Shown here piece by piece: positions 1 through 8,597 of a stretch of DNA of 64,000 nucleotides. Numbering within the stretch: position 1 is the stretch's first letter; every line of letters starts with the position of its first letter. The position numbers were made by a program, and so were the translations under genes. This stretch comes from Clavibacter sp. VKM Ac-2872 (GTDB lineage: Bacteria > Actinomycetota > Actinomycetes > Actinomycetales > Microbacteriaceae), in the NCBI RefSeq assembly GCF_015351105.1, contig NZ_JADKRR010000001.1, positions 1,407,069-1,471,068 of the forward strand, written 5' to 3'. A model generated the notes under the pieces. It was not told the DNA's origin. It ran no database searches and saw only the letters and a list, made by a program, of their open reading frames with translations.

Positions 1-1023
1 TACGACCAGGCGCTCGCGCTCCAGGAGTTCTTCACGGGCGGGCAGTTCCGCTACTCGGAGGACGCGCCCGTCCAGCAGGGCTACGACGGCAGCGGCGTCG
101 ACGTCGTGGGGGAGTTCCTCCGCGTGCGCTCGGGCTACTGCGTGCACTTCGCGTCGGCGATGGCGATCATGGCGCGTGAGGCGGGCATCCCGTCCCGCGT
201 GGCCGTGGGCTACCTGCCGGGCGACCAGGTCGGGCGCGACGGCGACCTCATCACCTACCGCGTCGGATCCCACGACCTGCACTCCTGGCCGGAGCTGTAC
301 TTCTCGGGCATCGGCTGGATCGCGTTCGAGCCCACGCCGGGTCGCGGCCAGGCCGCCCCCTACGCGCAGCCGTCGGCCGCGCCGACCGCCGCGCCCACGC
401 CGTCGGCGACGCCGAGCGCGCCGACCGAGGCCACGCCGACCACGACGCCCGCGCCCACCACGTCGGCGGCGCCCGGCGCCAGCGGTGCCGCGGGCGTGCG
501 GATCCCGTGGGCCGCCCTCGGCACGACCGCGCTCGTGCTCCTCGTGCTCGCCCTCCTCGCGGCCCCCGCGCTCCTGCGCCGTGCCCGTCGATCCGGTCGG
601 CTGCGCGCGCTCGAGGCGGGCGACGCCCCGGCGGGCACGGCCTGGCGCGAGGTGGAGGACCAGGCGGTCGACCTGGGGATCCGCGTGCCGGACACCGAGT
701 CGCCGCGCGAGCTCGGGCGGCGCCTCCAGGGTGACGACGCGTCGCTGGCCGACACGGTCGCCGTCCTGGTCGGCGCCCGCGAGCGGGAGCGCTTCGCCCG
801 CGCGGACGTGCCGGTGGACGCGGCGGCCGGTGGTGCGCAGGCGGCCGCGCTGGTCGCGCTCGGCGACGCCCTGCGCGCCCGCGCCGGCCGCGCCGACCGT
901 GTCCTCGCCCGCGTCGCCCCGCGCTCGCTCGTCCGCCGCCGCCCGCTGTCCGACGAGGGAGCCGACGACTGGCCAGCGGCCGGACCGCCCGCGTCGGACG
1001 CCCCTCGTACACTCGGGGGATGA
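1..1023 (+). CDS. Transglutaminase-like membrane protein, C-terminal part
   Basis: The reading frame is open from base 1, so the start lies outside the window; 340 residues are visible. The first part is a transglutaminase-like core: Cys in SGYCVHFA (codon at 139) and His in DLHSWPELYF (codon at 280) are the expected catalytic pair. A Pro/Thr/Ala-rich linker follows (about 370-500), then one hydrophobic segment (about 508-585) and a basic cytoplasmic tail. This matches the C-terminal half of the TgpA/DUF3488-type membrane transglutaminases of actinobacteria, which usually have several N-terminal membrane helices and sit beside MoxR and DUF58 genes. The substrate is unknown. The stop overlaps the recG start by 4 nt (ATGA). 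Confidence 0.85.
   Translation, partial: YDQALALQEFFTGGQFRYSEDAPVQQGYDGSGVDVVGEFLRVRSGYCVHFASAMAIMAREAGIPSRVAVGYLPGDQVGRDGDLITYRVGSHDLHSWPELYFSGIGWIAFEPTPGRGQAAPYAQPSAAPTAAPTPSATPSAPTEATPTTTPAPTTSAAPGASGAAGVRIPWAALGTTALVLLVLALLAAPALLRRARRSGRLRALEAGDAPAGTAWREVEDQAVDLGIRVPDTESPRELGRRLQGDDASLADTVAVLVGARERERFARADVPVDAAAGGAQAAALVALGDALRARAGRADRVLARVAPRSLVRRRPLSDEGADDWPAAGPPASDAPRTLGG
1008..1019 (+). promoter_or_regulatory. Candidate leaderless promoter of recG
   Basis: TACACT at 1008-1013 is followed by 6 nt (cggggg) and then ATG. That spacing would put the transcription start on the A of the start codon. No clear -35 is visible, and the element lies inside the end of the preceding gene. Confidence 0.5.
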
Positions 1024-3203
1024 CCGGATCCGACGCCGCGCTCGCGGGCGTCGTGGGCGGCCGCACCGCGGGTGTGCTGCAGAAGGCCTTCGGCCTGCGC
1101 ACGATCGCCGACCTCCTCGAGCACCTGCCGCGCCGCTACGCCCGCCGCGGTGAGCTCACGGCCCTCGCGGAGCTGCCCGTCGACCAGCAGGCCACCATCG
1201 TCGCCGAGGTCCGCGAGGTGCGCGAGCGGCCCATGCGGGCGCGGCGCGGCAGCATCCTCGAGGTGCGGATCACCGACGGCCGCGGCTTCCTCACCCTCAC
1301 CTTCTTCAACCAGGCGTGGCGCGCCAAGGACCTCGTGCCGGGCGTCCGCGGGATCTTCGCGGGCAAGGTCAGCGACTACCGCGGCGCGCTCCAGCTGGCC
1401 CACCCCGACTACGAGCTCTTCGACGCGCACGAGGGCCCGGAGCTCTCCGGCGGCGAGCCCGACGCGGCCGCGCGCCGCTGGGCCGAGATGCCCATCCCCA
1501 TCTACCCGGCCACGGCCTCCATGGCGAGCTGGCAGGTCGCGAAGTCCGTGGAGCTGGCGCTCGACGCGGTCGACGACCTCGAGGATCCCGTCCCGGCCGA
1601 TGTGCGCGCCGAGCGCGGCCTGCTCCCGTACCGGGAGGCGCTCGAGGGCGTGCACCGGCCCGAGAAGGACGTCGACTGGAGGCGCGGCCGGGACGCGCTC
1701 CGCTTCCAGGAGGCGTTCGTCCTGCAGACCGCGCTGCTGCAGCGGCGGCAGGCGGCCCGCGCGCTGCCGGCGACCCCGCGGATCCCGACCGCAGGCGGCC
1801 ACCTCGACCGGCTCGACGCCCAGCTGCCCTTCGAGCTCACGGGCGACCAGCGGCTGGTCGGCGAGGAGATCGCGACCGACATGGCGCGCACCGGGCCCAT
1901 GAACCGGCTCGTGCAGGGTGAGGTCGGCTCCGGCAAGACGCTCGTCGCGCTCCGGGCGATGCTCGCGGTCGCCGACTCCGGAGGCCAGTCCGCGCTGCTC
2001 GCGCCCACCGAGGTGCTCGCGAGCCAGCACCTGCGCTCGCTCACGGCGTCGCTCGGGGTGGACCTCGCGGCCGAGCTCATGCCCACCCTGCTCACCGGCC
2101 AGCTCTCGACCGCGGAGCGCAAGCGCGCGCTGCTGCGCATCGTGAGCGGTCAGGCGCGCATCGTCGTGGGCACGCACGCGCTCCTCGGCGACCGCGTCGA
2201 GTTCCTCGACCTCGGTCTCGTCGTGGTCGACGAGCAGCACCGCTTCGGGGTGGACCAGCGCGAGGCGCTCCGGCGGAAGGGCGGCACCCCGCCGCACGTC
2301 CTCGTGCTCACGGCCACGCCGATCCCGCGCACGGTCGCGATGACGGTGTTCGGCGACCTGGACGTCTCCACCATCGCCGAGCTGCCGAGCGGACGCCAGC
2401 CCATCGCGTCCTTCGTGGTGCCGCTGCACGAGCAGCCGCGGTGGATCGAGCGGGTCTGGGAGCGCACGGCCGAGGAGATCCAGAAGGGCCGGCAGGCGTT
2501 CGTCGTGTGCCCGGCGATCGACCCTCAGGACCCGGACGCCGAGGACGAGGACGCCGCGGAGGACGCCGACGACGCGCCCACCCGGCCCGCCCTCGCGACC
2601 GTCACCGAGGTCGACGCGCTCCTCGCCGCGCACCCGCGCCTGGGATCCGTCCGCCGCGCCGTCCTGCACGGCCGCATGACGGGCGAGGAGAAGGACCGCG
2701 TCATGCGCGCGTTCTCCGCGGGCGACATCGACCTCATCGTCGCCACCACCGTCATCGAGGTCGGCGTCGACGTGCCGAACGCGTCGACCATGGTGATCCT
2801 CGACGCCGACCGCTTCGGCGTCTCGCAGCTGCACCAGCTGCGCGGCCGCGTGGGTCGCGGCGGCGTGCCGGGCCTCTGCCTCATGGTCACGCACGCCGAG
2901 CCCGAGACGGTGGCGCGCGAGCGGGTCGACGCCGTCGCTGCGACCCTCGACGGCTTCGAGCTCGCGCGCGTCGACCTGGAGCTCCGCCGCGAGGGCAACG
3001 TCCTCGGCACGAACCAGTCCGGCGGTCGCTCCTCCCTCCGGCTGCTGCGGGTCGCCCAGGACGGCGACCTCATCGAGTCCGCGCGCGAGCACGCCCACGA
3101 CGTGCTCGAGGCGTCGCCGGACCTCCATGGCCACCCGGCGCTCGCCCGCGCGCTCGCCCGCCGGCTCGACGACGAGGAGCGCGCCTTCCTCGACAAGAAC
3201 TAG
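1020..3203 (+). CDS. recG: ATP-dependent DNA helicase RecG
   Basis: A 727-residue superfamily 2 helicase that remodels stalled replication forks and branch-migrates Holliday junctions. The N-terminal third is the wedge/OB-fold region. Walker A is GEVGSGKT (about residue 300), the DExH-type motif is DEQHRFG, and TATPIPRT is motif III. The C-terminal motif with QLHQLRGRVGRG is typical of RecG/Mfd. An acidic, low-complexity insert (about residues 499-528, rich in D, E and A) sits between the two helicase lobes and is not part of the usual family core. The ATG overlaps the upstream stop. coaD follows after 26 nt. Confidence 0.97.
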   Translation: MTGSDAALAGVVGGRTAGVLQKAFGLRTIADLLEHLPRRYARRGELTALAELPVDQQATIVAEVREVRERPMRARRGSILEVRITDGRGFLTLTFFNQAWRAKDLVPGVRGIFAGKVSDYRGALQLAHPDYELFDAHEGPELSGGEPDAAARRWAEMPIPIYPATASMASWQVAKSVELALDAVDDLEDPVPADVRAERGLLPYREALEGVHRPEKDVDWRRGRDALRFQEAFVLQTALLQRRQAARALPATPRIPTAGGHLDRLDAQLPFELTGDQRLVGEEIATDMARTGPMNRLVQGEVGSGKTLVALRAMLAVADSGGQSALLAPTEVLASQHLRSLTASLGVDLAAELMPTLLTGQLSTAERKRALLRIVSGQARIVVGTHALLGDRVEFLDLGLVVVDEQHRFGVDQREALRRKGGTPPHVLVLTATPIPRTVAMTVFGDLDVSTIAELPSGRQPIASFVVPLHEQPRWIERVWERTAEEIQKGRQAFVVCPAIDPQDPDAEDEDAAEDADDAPTRPALATVTEVDALLAAHPRLGSVRRAVLHGRMTGEEKDRVMRAFSAGDIDLIVATTVIEVGVDVPNASTMVILDADRFGVSQLHQLRGRVGRGGVPGLCLMVTHAEPETVARERVDAVAATLDGFELARVDLELRREGNVLGTNQSGGRSSLRLLRVAQDGDLIESAREHAHDVLEASPDLHGHPALARALARRLDDEERAFLDKN

Positions 3204-3217
3204 GGGAGCGCCCGCCG

Positions 3218-3229
3218 TAGGCTGGCGGG
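3218..3229 (+). promoter_or_regulatory. Candidate leaderless promoter of coaD
   Basis: TAGGCT at 3218-3223 plus 6 nt (ggcggg) leads directly to the ATG at 3230. There is no ribosome binding site between the hexamer and the start codon. Confidence 0.5.
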
Positions 3230-3721
3230 ATGCAGCGGATCGCCGTCGTCCCCGGATCGTTCGACCCCGTCACGCTCGGGCACCTCGACGTGATCCGGCG
3301 GGCCGCCCGCCTGTACGACGAGCTCGTCGTGCTGGTCGTGCACAATCCCGGCAAGACGCCCATGCTCCCGCTCGCGGAGCGCGTCGCCCTCATCGAGCGC
3401 GTGATCCGCGACGCCGGTCTGCCCGCGAGCGTCCGCGTCGACTCCTGGGGCGCCGGCCTCCTCGTCGACTACTGCAGGCAGGTGGGGGCGACCGTGCTCG
3501 TGAAGGGCGTCCGCTCGCAGCTCGACGTGACGTACGAGACGCCCATGGCGCTCGTCAACCGCGACCTCGCCGACGTCGAGACCGTGCTGCTGCTGCCGGA
3601 TCCCGCGCACGCCCACGTCTCCAGCTCGCTCGTGCGCCAGGTCGAGGCGCTCGGCGGCGATGTGGCGCCCTACGTGCCGGCGGCCGTCGCCCGGGCGCTG
3701 GCCGTCCGTCGCGCCGGCTGA
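3230..3721 (+). CDS. coaD: Phosphopantetheine adenylyltransferase
   Basis: A 163-residue cytoplasmic nucleotidyltransferase that makes dephospho-CoA from 4'-phosphopantetheine and ATP, the penultimate step of CoA synthesis. The N-terminal [17 protein letters not shown] contains the TxGH-type nucleotide-binding motif, and [10 protein letters not shown] near the C-terminus is the family's second motif. Length is normal for CoaD. It lies between recG and the YceD-rpmF pair, a common actinobacterial arrangement. Confidence 0.97.
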   Translation: MQRIAVVPGSFDPVTLGHLDVIRRAARLYDELVVLVVHNPGKTPMLPLAERVALIERVIRDAGLPASVRVDSWGAGLLVDYCRQVGATVLVKGVRSQLDVTYETPMALVNRDLADVETVLLLPDPAHAHVSSSLVRQVEALGGDVAPYVPAAVARALAVRRAG

Positions 3722-3723
3722 CG

Positions 3724-3742
3724 ACCCGTAGGATCTACGGGT
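3724..3742. repeat. Inverted repeat centred on the YceD promoter
   Basis: A perfect 8-bp inverted repeat with a 3-nt centre: acccgtag (3724-3731), gat, ctacgggt (3735-3742). It covers the -10 hexamer TAGGAT and runs into the GTG start of the next gene. It could be an operator, or a hairpin at the extreme 5' end of a leaderless mRNA. Confidence 0.5.
3729..3740 (+). promoter_or_regulatory. Candidate leaderless promoter of the YceD-rpmF operon
   Basis: TAGGAT at 3729-3734, 6 nt (ctacgg), then GTG at 3741. It is embedded in the inverted repeat 3724-3742. The short gap after coaD holds no other signal. Confidence 0.5.
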
Positions 3743-4313
3743 GTCCAGGTTCCAGAAGACCCCATTCACGGTCCACGTCCACGACATCGTGCACCGCCCG
3801 GGGGAGATGCGCGAGCTCGACCTGACCATCGTCACGCCCGAGCGCATGGGGGAGGGCCTCATCGCCGTCCCCGCCGGTCGGGAGATGCACGTCACCGTGC
3901 GCCTGGAGTCCCTGCACGACGGGATCCTGGCCACCGGCGAGGTCGACACCGTGGCCGACGGGCAGTCCGCGCGCACGCTCGCCGACATGCAGGAGCGTGT
4001 CCAAGTCGATTTCGCGGAGCTATTCGCGTACAGTCTTGATGAAGCTTTCGACTACCAGGTCCAGGACGAGCACGTGGACCTGGAGCCGGTCATCCGGGAT
4101 GCGGTGGTCCTTTCACTGCCGTTCCAGCCCGAAGTGCCGGGCGAGGACCTCGATCTCGATCTGGGTCCCGGCATCAGCCTGGTCCTGGCGGACTCCGAAC
4201 CGGAGCCCGTGATCGATCAGCGCTGGGCAGCCCTGTCCGGCTTCCGAGCTTCCGAAGACAGCGGTGCGGCGCGTGAAGACGCCGACACCGAAACGCAGAG
4301 AGATGAGAGTTAG
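3741..4313 (+). CDS. YceD family (DUF177) protein
   Basis: A 190-residue protein of the YceD/DUF177 family, which is nearly always encoded immediately upstream of rpmF and is linked to 23S rRNA or large-subunit biogenesis. It starts with GTG, placed by the -10-like hexamer 6 nt upstream. No enzymatic motif is visible. The C-terminal half is acidic and ends in a charged low-complexity tail. Only 2 nt separate it from rpmF, so the two are co-transcribed and probably share a promoter. Its exact molecular role is unknown. Confidence 0.85.
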   Translation: MSRFQKTPFTVHVHDIVHRPGEMRELDLTIVTPERMGEGLIAVPAGREMHVTVRLESLHDGILATGEVDTVADGQSARTLADMQERVQVDFAELFAYSLDEAFDYQVQDEHVDLEPVIRDAVVLSLPFQPEVPGEDLDLDLGPGISLVLADSEPEPVIDQRWAALSGFRASEDSGAAREDADTETQRDES

Positions 4314-4315
4314 CC

Positions 4316-4519
4316 ATGGCTGTTCCCAAGAGAAAGATGTCCCGATCCAACACGCGTGCGCGTCGCTCGCAGTGGAAGGCCGAGGCTCCCACGCTCGTCA
4401 AGACCATCGAGAACGGCAAGGTCGTCTACTCCATGCCGCACCGTGCGCGCGTGATCGAGGACGCCGCCGGCACGCCCCTGTACATGGAGTACAAGGGCCG
4501 CAAGGTCGCCGACGTCTAG
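4316..4519 (+). CDS. rpmF: 50S ribosomal protein L32
   Basis: A 67-residue basic protein beginning [18 protein letters not shown], the conserved L32 N-terminus. It has no Cys residues, so it is the zinc-independent (C-) form. It follows the YceD gene by 2 nt. Confidence 0.97.
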   Translation: MAVPKRKMSRSNTRARRSQWKAEAPTLVKTIENGKVVYSMPHRARVIEDAAGTPLYMEYKGRKVADV

Positions 4520-4544
4520 TCGCGACCCGATCGGCACGTCGGAC

Positions 4545-5261
4545 ATGACCGACACCACGGGATCCCGCGTCCACGGCGACCGCGACGCGCTCCGGCGCCT
4601 CCTCGCCGTGGACGTGAGCCCCGAGCTCCTCGAGCTCGCGCTCACCCACCGCTCGTACGCGTACGAGCACGGCGGCATCCCGCACAACGAGCGCCTCGAG
4701 TTCCTCGGCGACTCCATCCTCGGGCAGGCCGTCACGGTCATGCTCTACCTCGAGAACCCCGACCTCGACGAGGGCGAGCTCGCCAAGCGGCGCGCCAGCC
4801 TCGTCTCGAGCGTCGCCCTCGCGGAGGTCGCCACCCGCATCGGGCTCGGCGAGCACCTGCTGCTCGGCCGCGGTGAGGAGCTCACCGGCGGTCGCGCCAA
4901 GTCGTCGATCCTCGCCGACACGGTCGAGGCCATCATCGGCGCGTGCTACCTCGACGCCGGGGGAGAGGCCGCGACCGGGCTCGTGCTCCGCCTCATCGCG
5001 CCGCTGCTCGAGGACCCCGCGCGCTTCGGCGCCGCCATGGACCCGAAGACCGCGCTCCAGGAGAGCGCCGCGCGCCAGGGGCTGCCGGCCCCCGTCTACG
5101 ACGTGAGCGACAGCGGACCCGACCACAGCAAGCGCTTCCACGCCGTCGTCACGGTGGGCTCCGTCGTGCGCACGACGGGCGAGGGATCCAGCAAGAAGCA
5201 GGCCGAGATGACGGCCGCGCTCGAGGCGTGGACGCGCCTCGAGGCGCGCACCACGGCCTGA
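4545..5261 (+). CDS. rnc: Ribonuclease III
   Basis: A 238-residue double-strand-specific endoribonuclease for rRNA and mRNA processing. The catalytic domain carries the signature ERLEFLGDSILG (about residues 46-57) and the second acidic cluster DTVEAIIGACYLD (about 126-138). The C-terminal double-stranded RNA-binding domain runs from about 165 and ends in the SSKKQAEMTAA helix. It lies 25 nt after rpmF and 6 nt before mutM, so it is part of the same transcription unit. Confidence 0.97.
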   Translation: MTDTTGSRVHGDRDALRRLLAVDVSPELLELALTHRSYAYEHGGIPHNERLEFLGDSILGQAVTVMLYLENPDLDEGELAKRRASLVSSVALAEVATRIGLGEHLLLGRGEELTGGRAKSSILADTVEAIIGACYLDAGGEAATGLVLRLIAPLLEDPARFGAAMDPKTALQESAARQGLPAPVYDVSDSGPDHSKRFHAVVTVGSVVRTTGEGSSKKQAEMTAALEAWTRLEARTTA

Positions 5262-5267
5262 CCCGCG

Positions 5268-6203
5268 GTGCCCGAGCTCCCCGAGGTCGAGGTCGTCCGC
5301 GCCGGACTCGAGCCGGCGGTCGCCGGCTCCCGCATCACCGGGGTCGAGATCCTCGACTCCCGCTCGCTCAAGCGGCACGACCCGCTCGAGGGCGCCTTCG
5401 TCGAGCTGCTCGTGGGCCGCGTGATCACGTCCGCCGTCCGCCGCGGCAAGTTCCTGTGGCTGCCGCTCGAGCCCGACGCGGGACGCGATGCCACCGGACC
5501 CCGCGCCCTCGTCACGCACCTCGGCATGAGCGGGCAGGTGCTCCTCCGCGAGCCCGGCTCCGACCCGGACGGCCTGCTGCGGATCCGCATGGGCATCGAG
5601 CACCCCGTGCACGGCGAGCTCGTGGTCGCCTTCGTCGACCAGCGGATCTTCGGGTCGATGGCCGTCGACCGCCTCGTGGCGACGCCGGACGGGCACGCGG
5701 GCGGACGCGGATCCGGCGCAGCGCTGGTGCCGACGCAGGTCGCCCACATCGCGCGCGATCCCCTCGACCCGGCCTTCGACGACGACGACCTTCTCGCGCG
5801 CCTCGCTCGGCGGCGCACAGGGATCAAGCGCGCGCTCCTCGACCAGACGCTCGTCAGCGGCATCGGCAACATCTACGCGGACGAGGCGCTCTGGGCCGCC
5901 CGGATCCACTACGCGCACCCCACCGATCAGCTCGGTCGAGGGCGAGCGCTGCGCCTGCTCGCCGAGGTGCGCCAGGTGCTCGCGCGGGCGCTGGCCGAGG
6001 GCGGCACGAGCTTCGACGCGCAGTACGTCAACGTCAATGGCGCGTCCGGCTACTTCTCGCACTCGCTGAACGCCTACGGCCAGCAGGGGAAGCCGTGCCC
6101 ACGCTGCGGGACGCCGATCGTGCGCGAGGCGTTCATGAACCGCGGTTCGCACCTGTGCCCGCGGTGCCAGGTGCTGCCGGATCCGGACGCCGCCGTCGCC
6201 TGA
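5268..6203 (+). CDS. mutM: Formamidopyrimidine-DNA glycosylase (Fpg/MutM)
   Basis: A 311-residue base-excision repair enzyme that removes 8-oxoguanine and formamidopyrimidines and nicks the abasic site. It has a GTG start, chosen because processing must expose the catalytic Pro of MPELPEVE. The helix-two-turn-helix region includes SGIGNIYADEALW. The C-terminal zinc finger is CPRCGTPI with HLCPRCQ, so all four Cys are present. It is a typical rnc neighbour in actinobacteria. Confidence 0.97.
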   Translation: MPELPEVEVVRAGLEPAVAGSRITGVEILDSRSLKRHDPLEGAFVELLVGRVITSAVRRGKFLWLPLEPDAGRDATGPRALVTHLGMSGQVLLREPGSDPDGLLRIRMGIEHPVHGELVVAFVDQRIFGSMAVDRLVATPDGHAGGRGSGAALVPTQVAHIARDPLDPAFDDDDLLARLARRRTGIKRALLDQTLVSGIGNIYADEALWAARIHYAHPTDQLGRGRALRLLAEVRQVLARALAEGGTSFDAQYVNVNGASGYFSHSLNAYGQQGKPCPRCGTPIVREAFMNRGSHLCPRCQVLPDPDAAVA

Positions 6204-6523
6204 CCGCGGCCGCGCGATCGGGCGCCGGCTGCACGGCGAGGTGGTCGGAAGGCGTGATCCCCCGTCTCTCGGACACGGCATCGAGAAGGCGTGCTCTCGA
6301 GGACGCAGGCGAATGCGCCCGCCTCGAAAGGGGGATTGGGGGGTGCGAAGGGGCGGCAATAGGGTCCGAGGAGACAGCGGGCCGAGTCGAGGACATCATC
6401 GTGGGTTCACTCACGACGATCCGGGCCGGATCGTCACCGGGCGTGAGGACGAATCGACGGCGAGCAGCCCGATTGCTCGAGACTGACGCGGCCGCGACGC
6501 CTACGCCCTATGGGGGATACATC
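6204..6523. other. Intergenic stretch with no supported gene
   Basis: This is 320 bp between mutM and the GIY-YIG gene. Candidate reading frames here are short and lack coding character. It contains a perfect inverted repeat (6416-6434) and a G-rich patch, and base composition starts to fall below that of the core genes. Immediately before the next gene, gggggat (6512-6517) is its ribosome binding site. Confidence 0.6.
6416..6434. repeat. 9-bp inverted repeat upstream of the GIY-YIG gene
   Basis: acgatccgg (6416-6424), a single g, then ccggatcgt (6426-6434): a near-perfect palindrome about 90 bp before the start codon. It is operator-like in size. It has no U-tract, so it is not an obvious terminator. 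Confidence 0.4.
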
Positions 6524-7303
6524 ATGACGAGCACATATCTCTACATCTACCGGAATGATCGTCGCAAGACGGTCTACATCGGCATCGGGAGCAGTCCTGG
6601 ACGCGTCTGGGGGCATCACAACCCGGCCGCGGACGCATTGCGCGATGAATCCGGCACGAAGGTCTTCATCACGAGCGAGCCCTTCCCCGATCGAGCGTCG
6701 GCGGAACGCGCGGAGAGCGCCGCGATCTGTGCCGCCGCCGCCGCCGCCGGCGTCGAGGTGATCGTCGATGACGAGCGTGCGGAGGACCTCACGAACGTGA
6801 CGAACATCGCCAAGGTCGGCTCGTCCAAGTACCTCACGCCAGCGGTGTTCGCGCGCGAGGGCTCCGTCCGCTATGACCAGCTGACGCGGACCGCGATCGT
6901 CATCCTGCACCACGACGACATCGACGACGCCGGTGACGGCATCCGGCGCCCGGCGCTGCATGGCGGGCGAGGCGCGGAGATATTCCACGAGCGCGCCACG
7001 AGGTGGTGGGGATTGGGGGCGGCGTATGCACGTCGCGCCAAGAAGCGCGCTGGCGACGCGGGCCTCCCGCGGGATGTCGACCGTCTCATCGCGGTCCAGA
7101 AGTCGACTTCCATCATCCTGGGCGCGTGGACGTTGTCGGATGAGCAGTGGCGCAGGGATTCCAATAGCTGGATGTTCGTGACCGAGGAGCCCATCGAGGA
7201 ATGGCGCGGGCAGCGACTCGATTGGCGCGGTGCGGTCCACGCCGGGGGTGCTCTGATCTGGAGCCCCGACATCCGTGAGGAACTCGGACGAGGACGCTCG
7301 TGA
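6524..7303 (+). CDS. GIY-YIG nuclease-like protein (LEM-3-like type)
   Basis: A 259-residue soluble protein. The N-terminus reads as a GIY-YIG fold: a YLYIYRND strand for the 'GIY' element, VYIGIG for 'YIG', Arg and His in GRVWGHH, and Glu in AERAESAAI as the candidate metal ligand (about residue 66). TNIAKVGSSK further on resembles the Asn/Gly/Ser segment of LEM-3-like GIY-YIG enzymes. The C-terminal half (about residues 120-259) is not recognised. ATG 6524 is chosen for its gggggat ribosome binding site 6 nt upstream. Base and codon use are less GC-biased than the neighbours, which suggests recent acquisition. It is a lone cytoplasmic gene with no methylase or partner. Family assignment is by eye and moderately sure; the role is unknown. 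Confidence 0.65.
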   Translation: MTSTYLYIYRNDRRKTVYIGIGSSPGRVWGHHNPAADALRDESGTKVFITSEPFPDRASAERAESAAICAAAAAAGVEVIVDDERAEDLTNVTNIAKVGSSKYLTPAVFAREGSVRYDQLTRTAIVILHHDDIDDAGDGIRRPALHGGRGAEIFHERATRWWGLGAAYARRAKKRAGDAGLPRDVDRLIAVQKSTSIILGAWTLSDEQWRRDSNSWMFVTEEPIEEWRGQRLDWRGAVHAGGALIWSPDIREELGRGRS

Positions 7304-7316
7304 GACACGGGGCGTC

Positions 7317-8441
7317 TCAGCCGGCGTCGGCCGACGCGACCTCCCGCAGCCAGCTCCCGCTCGTGGCGACGTGCCGGAAGCCCAGCGCCTCGTTGACCGC
7401 GAGCATGGGCCGGTTCTCGTCGGCGTTCCAGGTGACGACGCGGTCCGCCTCGGGCGCCTCGCGCGCGAGCAGCAGCAGGTTCTCGGCCTTGAGGAGCATG
7501 CCGAGACGGTGACCCCTGTGCTCGGCCAGCACGAGCGTGTCCTGCTGGTAGGTGTAGGCGTGGCCGTCGGAGCGCCGGCCGCTGGGGGAGACGGCGATCT
7601 CCGTGAAGCCCACGAGGCGTCCCGTCGGCATGTGCACGGCCGCGGTGGTGAGGCCCGTGCGGCCCGCGGACGCGCGGCGCGCCTCGGCCTCGCGGATCCG
7701 GTCGGCGTCCCAGGGATCCTCCGCCTGCGGGAGGTCGCCCTGCGGGGCGTCGGTCGACATGCGCGTGTGCAGCACGGCGAGGTCGTCGAGCAGGTGCTCG
7801 GGGGTCGCGTCCACCCAGGAGAGGACGCGGTAGTCGTCGCCCGCGGCCAGGCGCGCGTCGGCGAGGTGGGCGGCGAGCGTCGGGGCCGCATCCACCGTGT
7901 CGAGCGCGCTCGTGCGCGCGGTCTGGCCGAGCCGGTAGCCGGCGTCGACGACGAACCGGGCGGACGGGTCGTCGGCGCCGACCGCGCCGATTCCCGTGGG
8001 CGACGGGATGGGCGTCCCGTTCGCCTCGGCGCGGTGCATGGTGGAGCCCGTGAGGGTCCGGCAGCCCTCGTCCACGGCGAGCCGCTCCAGGCGCTCCCGG
8101 AGCGCCCGTCCGATCCCGCCGCGGCGGTGCTCGGGGAGCACGGAGACGGCGACGTCGGAGGTCGTCGGGTCGTTGAGCCAGGTCGAGAGGAGCCCACGGC
8201 CGACGATCCGGCCGTCCACGCGTGCCGCGAAGAGGCGCTTGCGCACGTGCGCGATGTCGGCGTAGTCGGGGATCAGCTCCTGCGGGAGCCACACGAACGC
8301 GTCGTGGCCGAGGTCGTGCGACTGCGCGCGGTTGACGACGTCGGTGAGGGCCACGAAGTCGTCCCAGCCCTCCGCCCCGACCGTCACGGGCGGGCGGATC
8401 TCCTCCACGGAGAAGGGGCGTGGCTCGTCGGCGTGCGGCAT
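7317..8441 (-). CDS. Tandem GNAT-domain acetyltransferase
   Basis: A 374-residue protein with two GNAT folds. The first has the acetyl-CoA loop in LPEHRRGGIGRAL (about residue 110), the second has LAEHRGHRLGMLLKAE (about 305), followed by NEALGFRHV, the typical GNAT end. Many actinobacterial proteins of this layout resemble mycothiol synthase or antibiotic-resistance acetyltransferases, but no feature here fixes the substrate. ATG 8441 has a gaggga ribosome binding site. The gene converges with the GIY-YIG gene (13 nt gap) and diverges from smc. Confidence 0.85.
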   Translation of the reverse strand: MPHADEPRPFSVEEIRPPVTVGAEGWDDFVALTDVVNRAQSHDLGHDAFVWLPQELIPDYADIAHVRKRLFAARVDGRIVGRGLLSTWLNDPTTSDVAVSVLPEHRRGGIGRALRERLERLAVDEGCRTLTGSTMHRAEANGTPIPSPTGIGAVGADDPSARFVVDAGYRLGQTARTSALDTVDAAPTLAAHLADARLAAGDDYRVLSWVDATPEHLLDDLAVLHTRMSTDAPQGDLPQAEDPWDADRIREAEARRASAGRTGLTTAAVHMPTGRLVGFTEIAVSPSGRRSDGHAYTYQQDTLVLAEHRGHRLGMLLKAENLLLLAREAPEADRVVTWNADENRPMLAVNEALGFRHVATSGSWLREVASADAG

Positions 8442-8558
8442 GGTCGGCTCCCTCGTCGGCGCGCGCCGCCGGGACCGGCGCGCACCCTCCCACGGTAGCG
8501 GCGGCCCGCCGGACCGGGCGTGCCGCGCGCGGCTCCCGGCGCCCGCCCCCGCGTCCGG

Positions 8559-8564
8559 TACCGT
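8559..8564 (+). promoter_or_regulatory. Candidate -10 element for smc
   Basis: TACCGT at 8559-8564 lies 33 nt before the smc GTG. The predicted short leader contains the gaggagg ribosome binding site at 8582-8588. Confidence 0.35.
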
Positions 8565-8597
8565 GATCGAGACCATCACGCGAGGAGGGCGACGGGC

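Noticed and set aside
360-3134. A 924-codon minus-strand frame opposite recG
   Set aside because: Low-complexity Arg/Ala/Gly translation with no domain, fully overlapping well-supported plus-strand genes.
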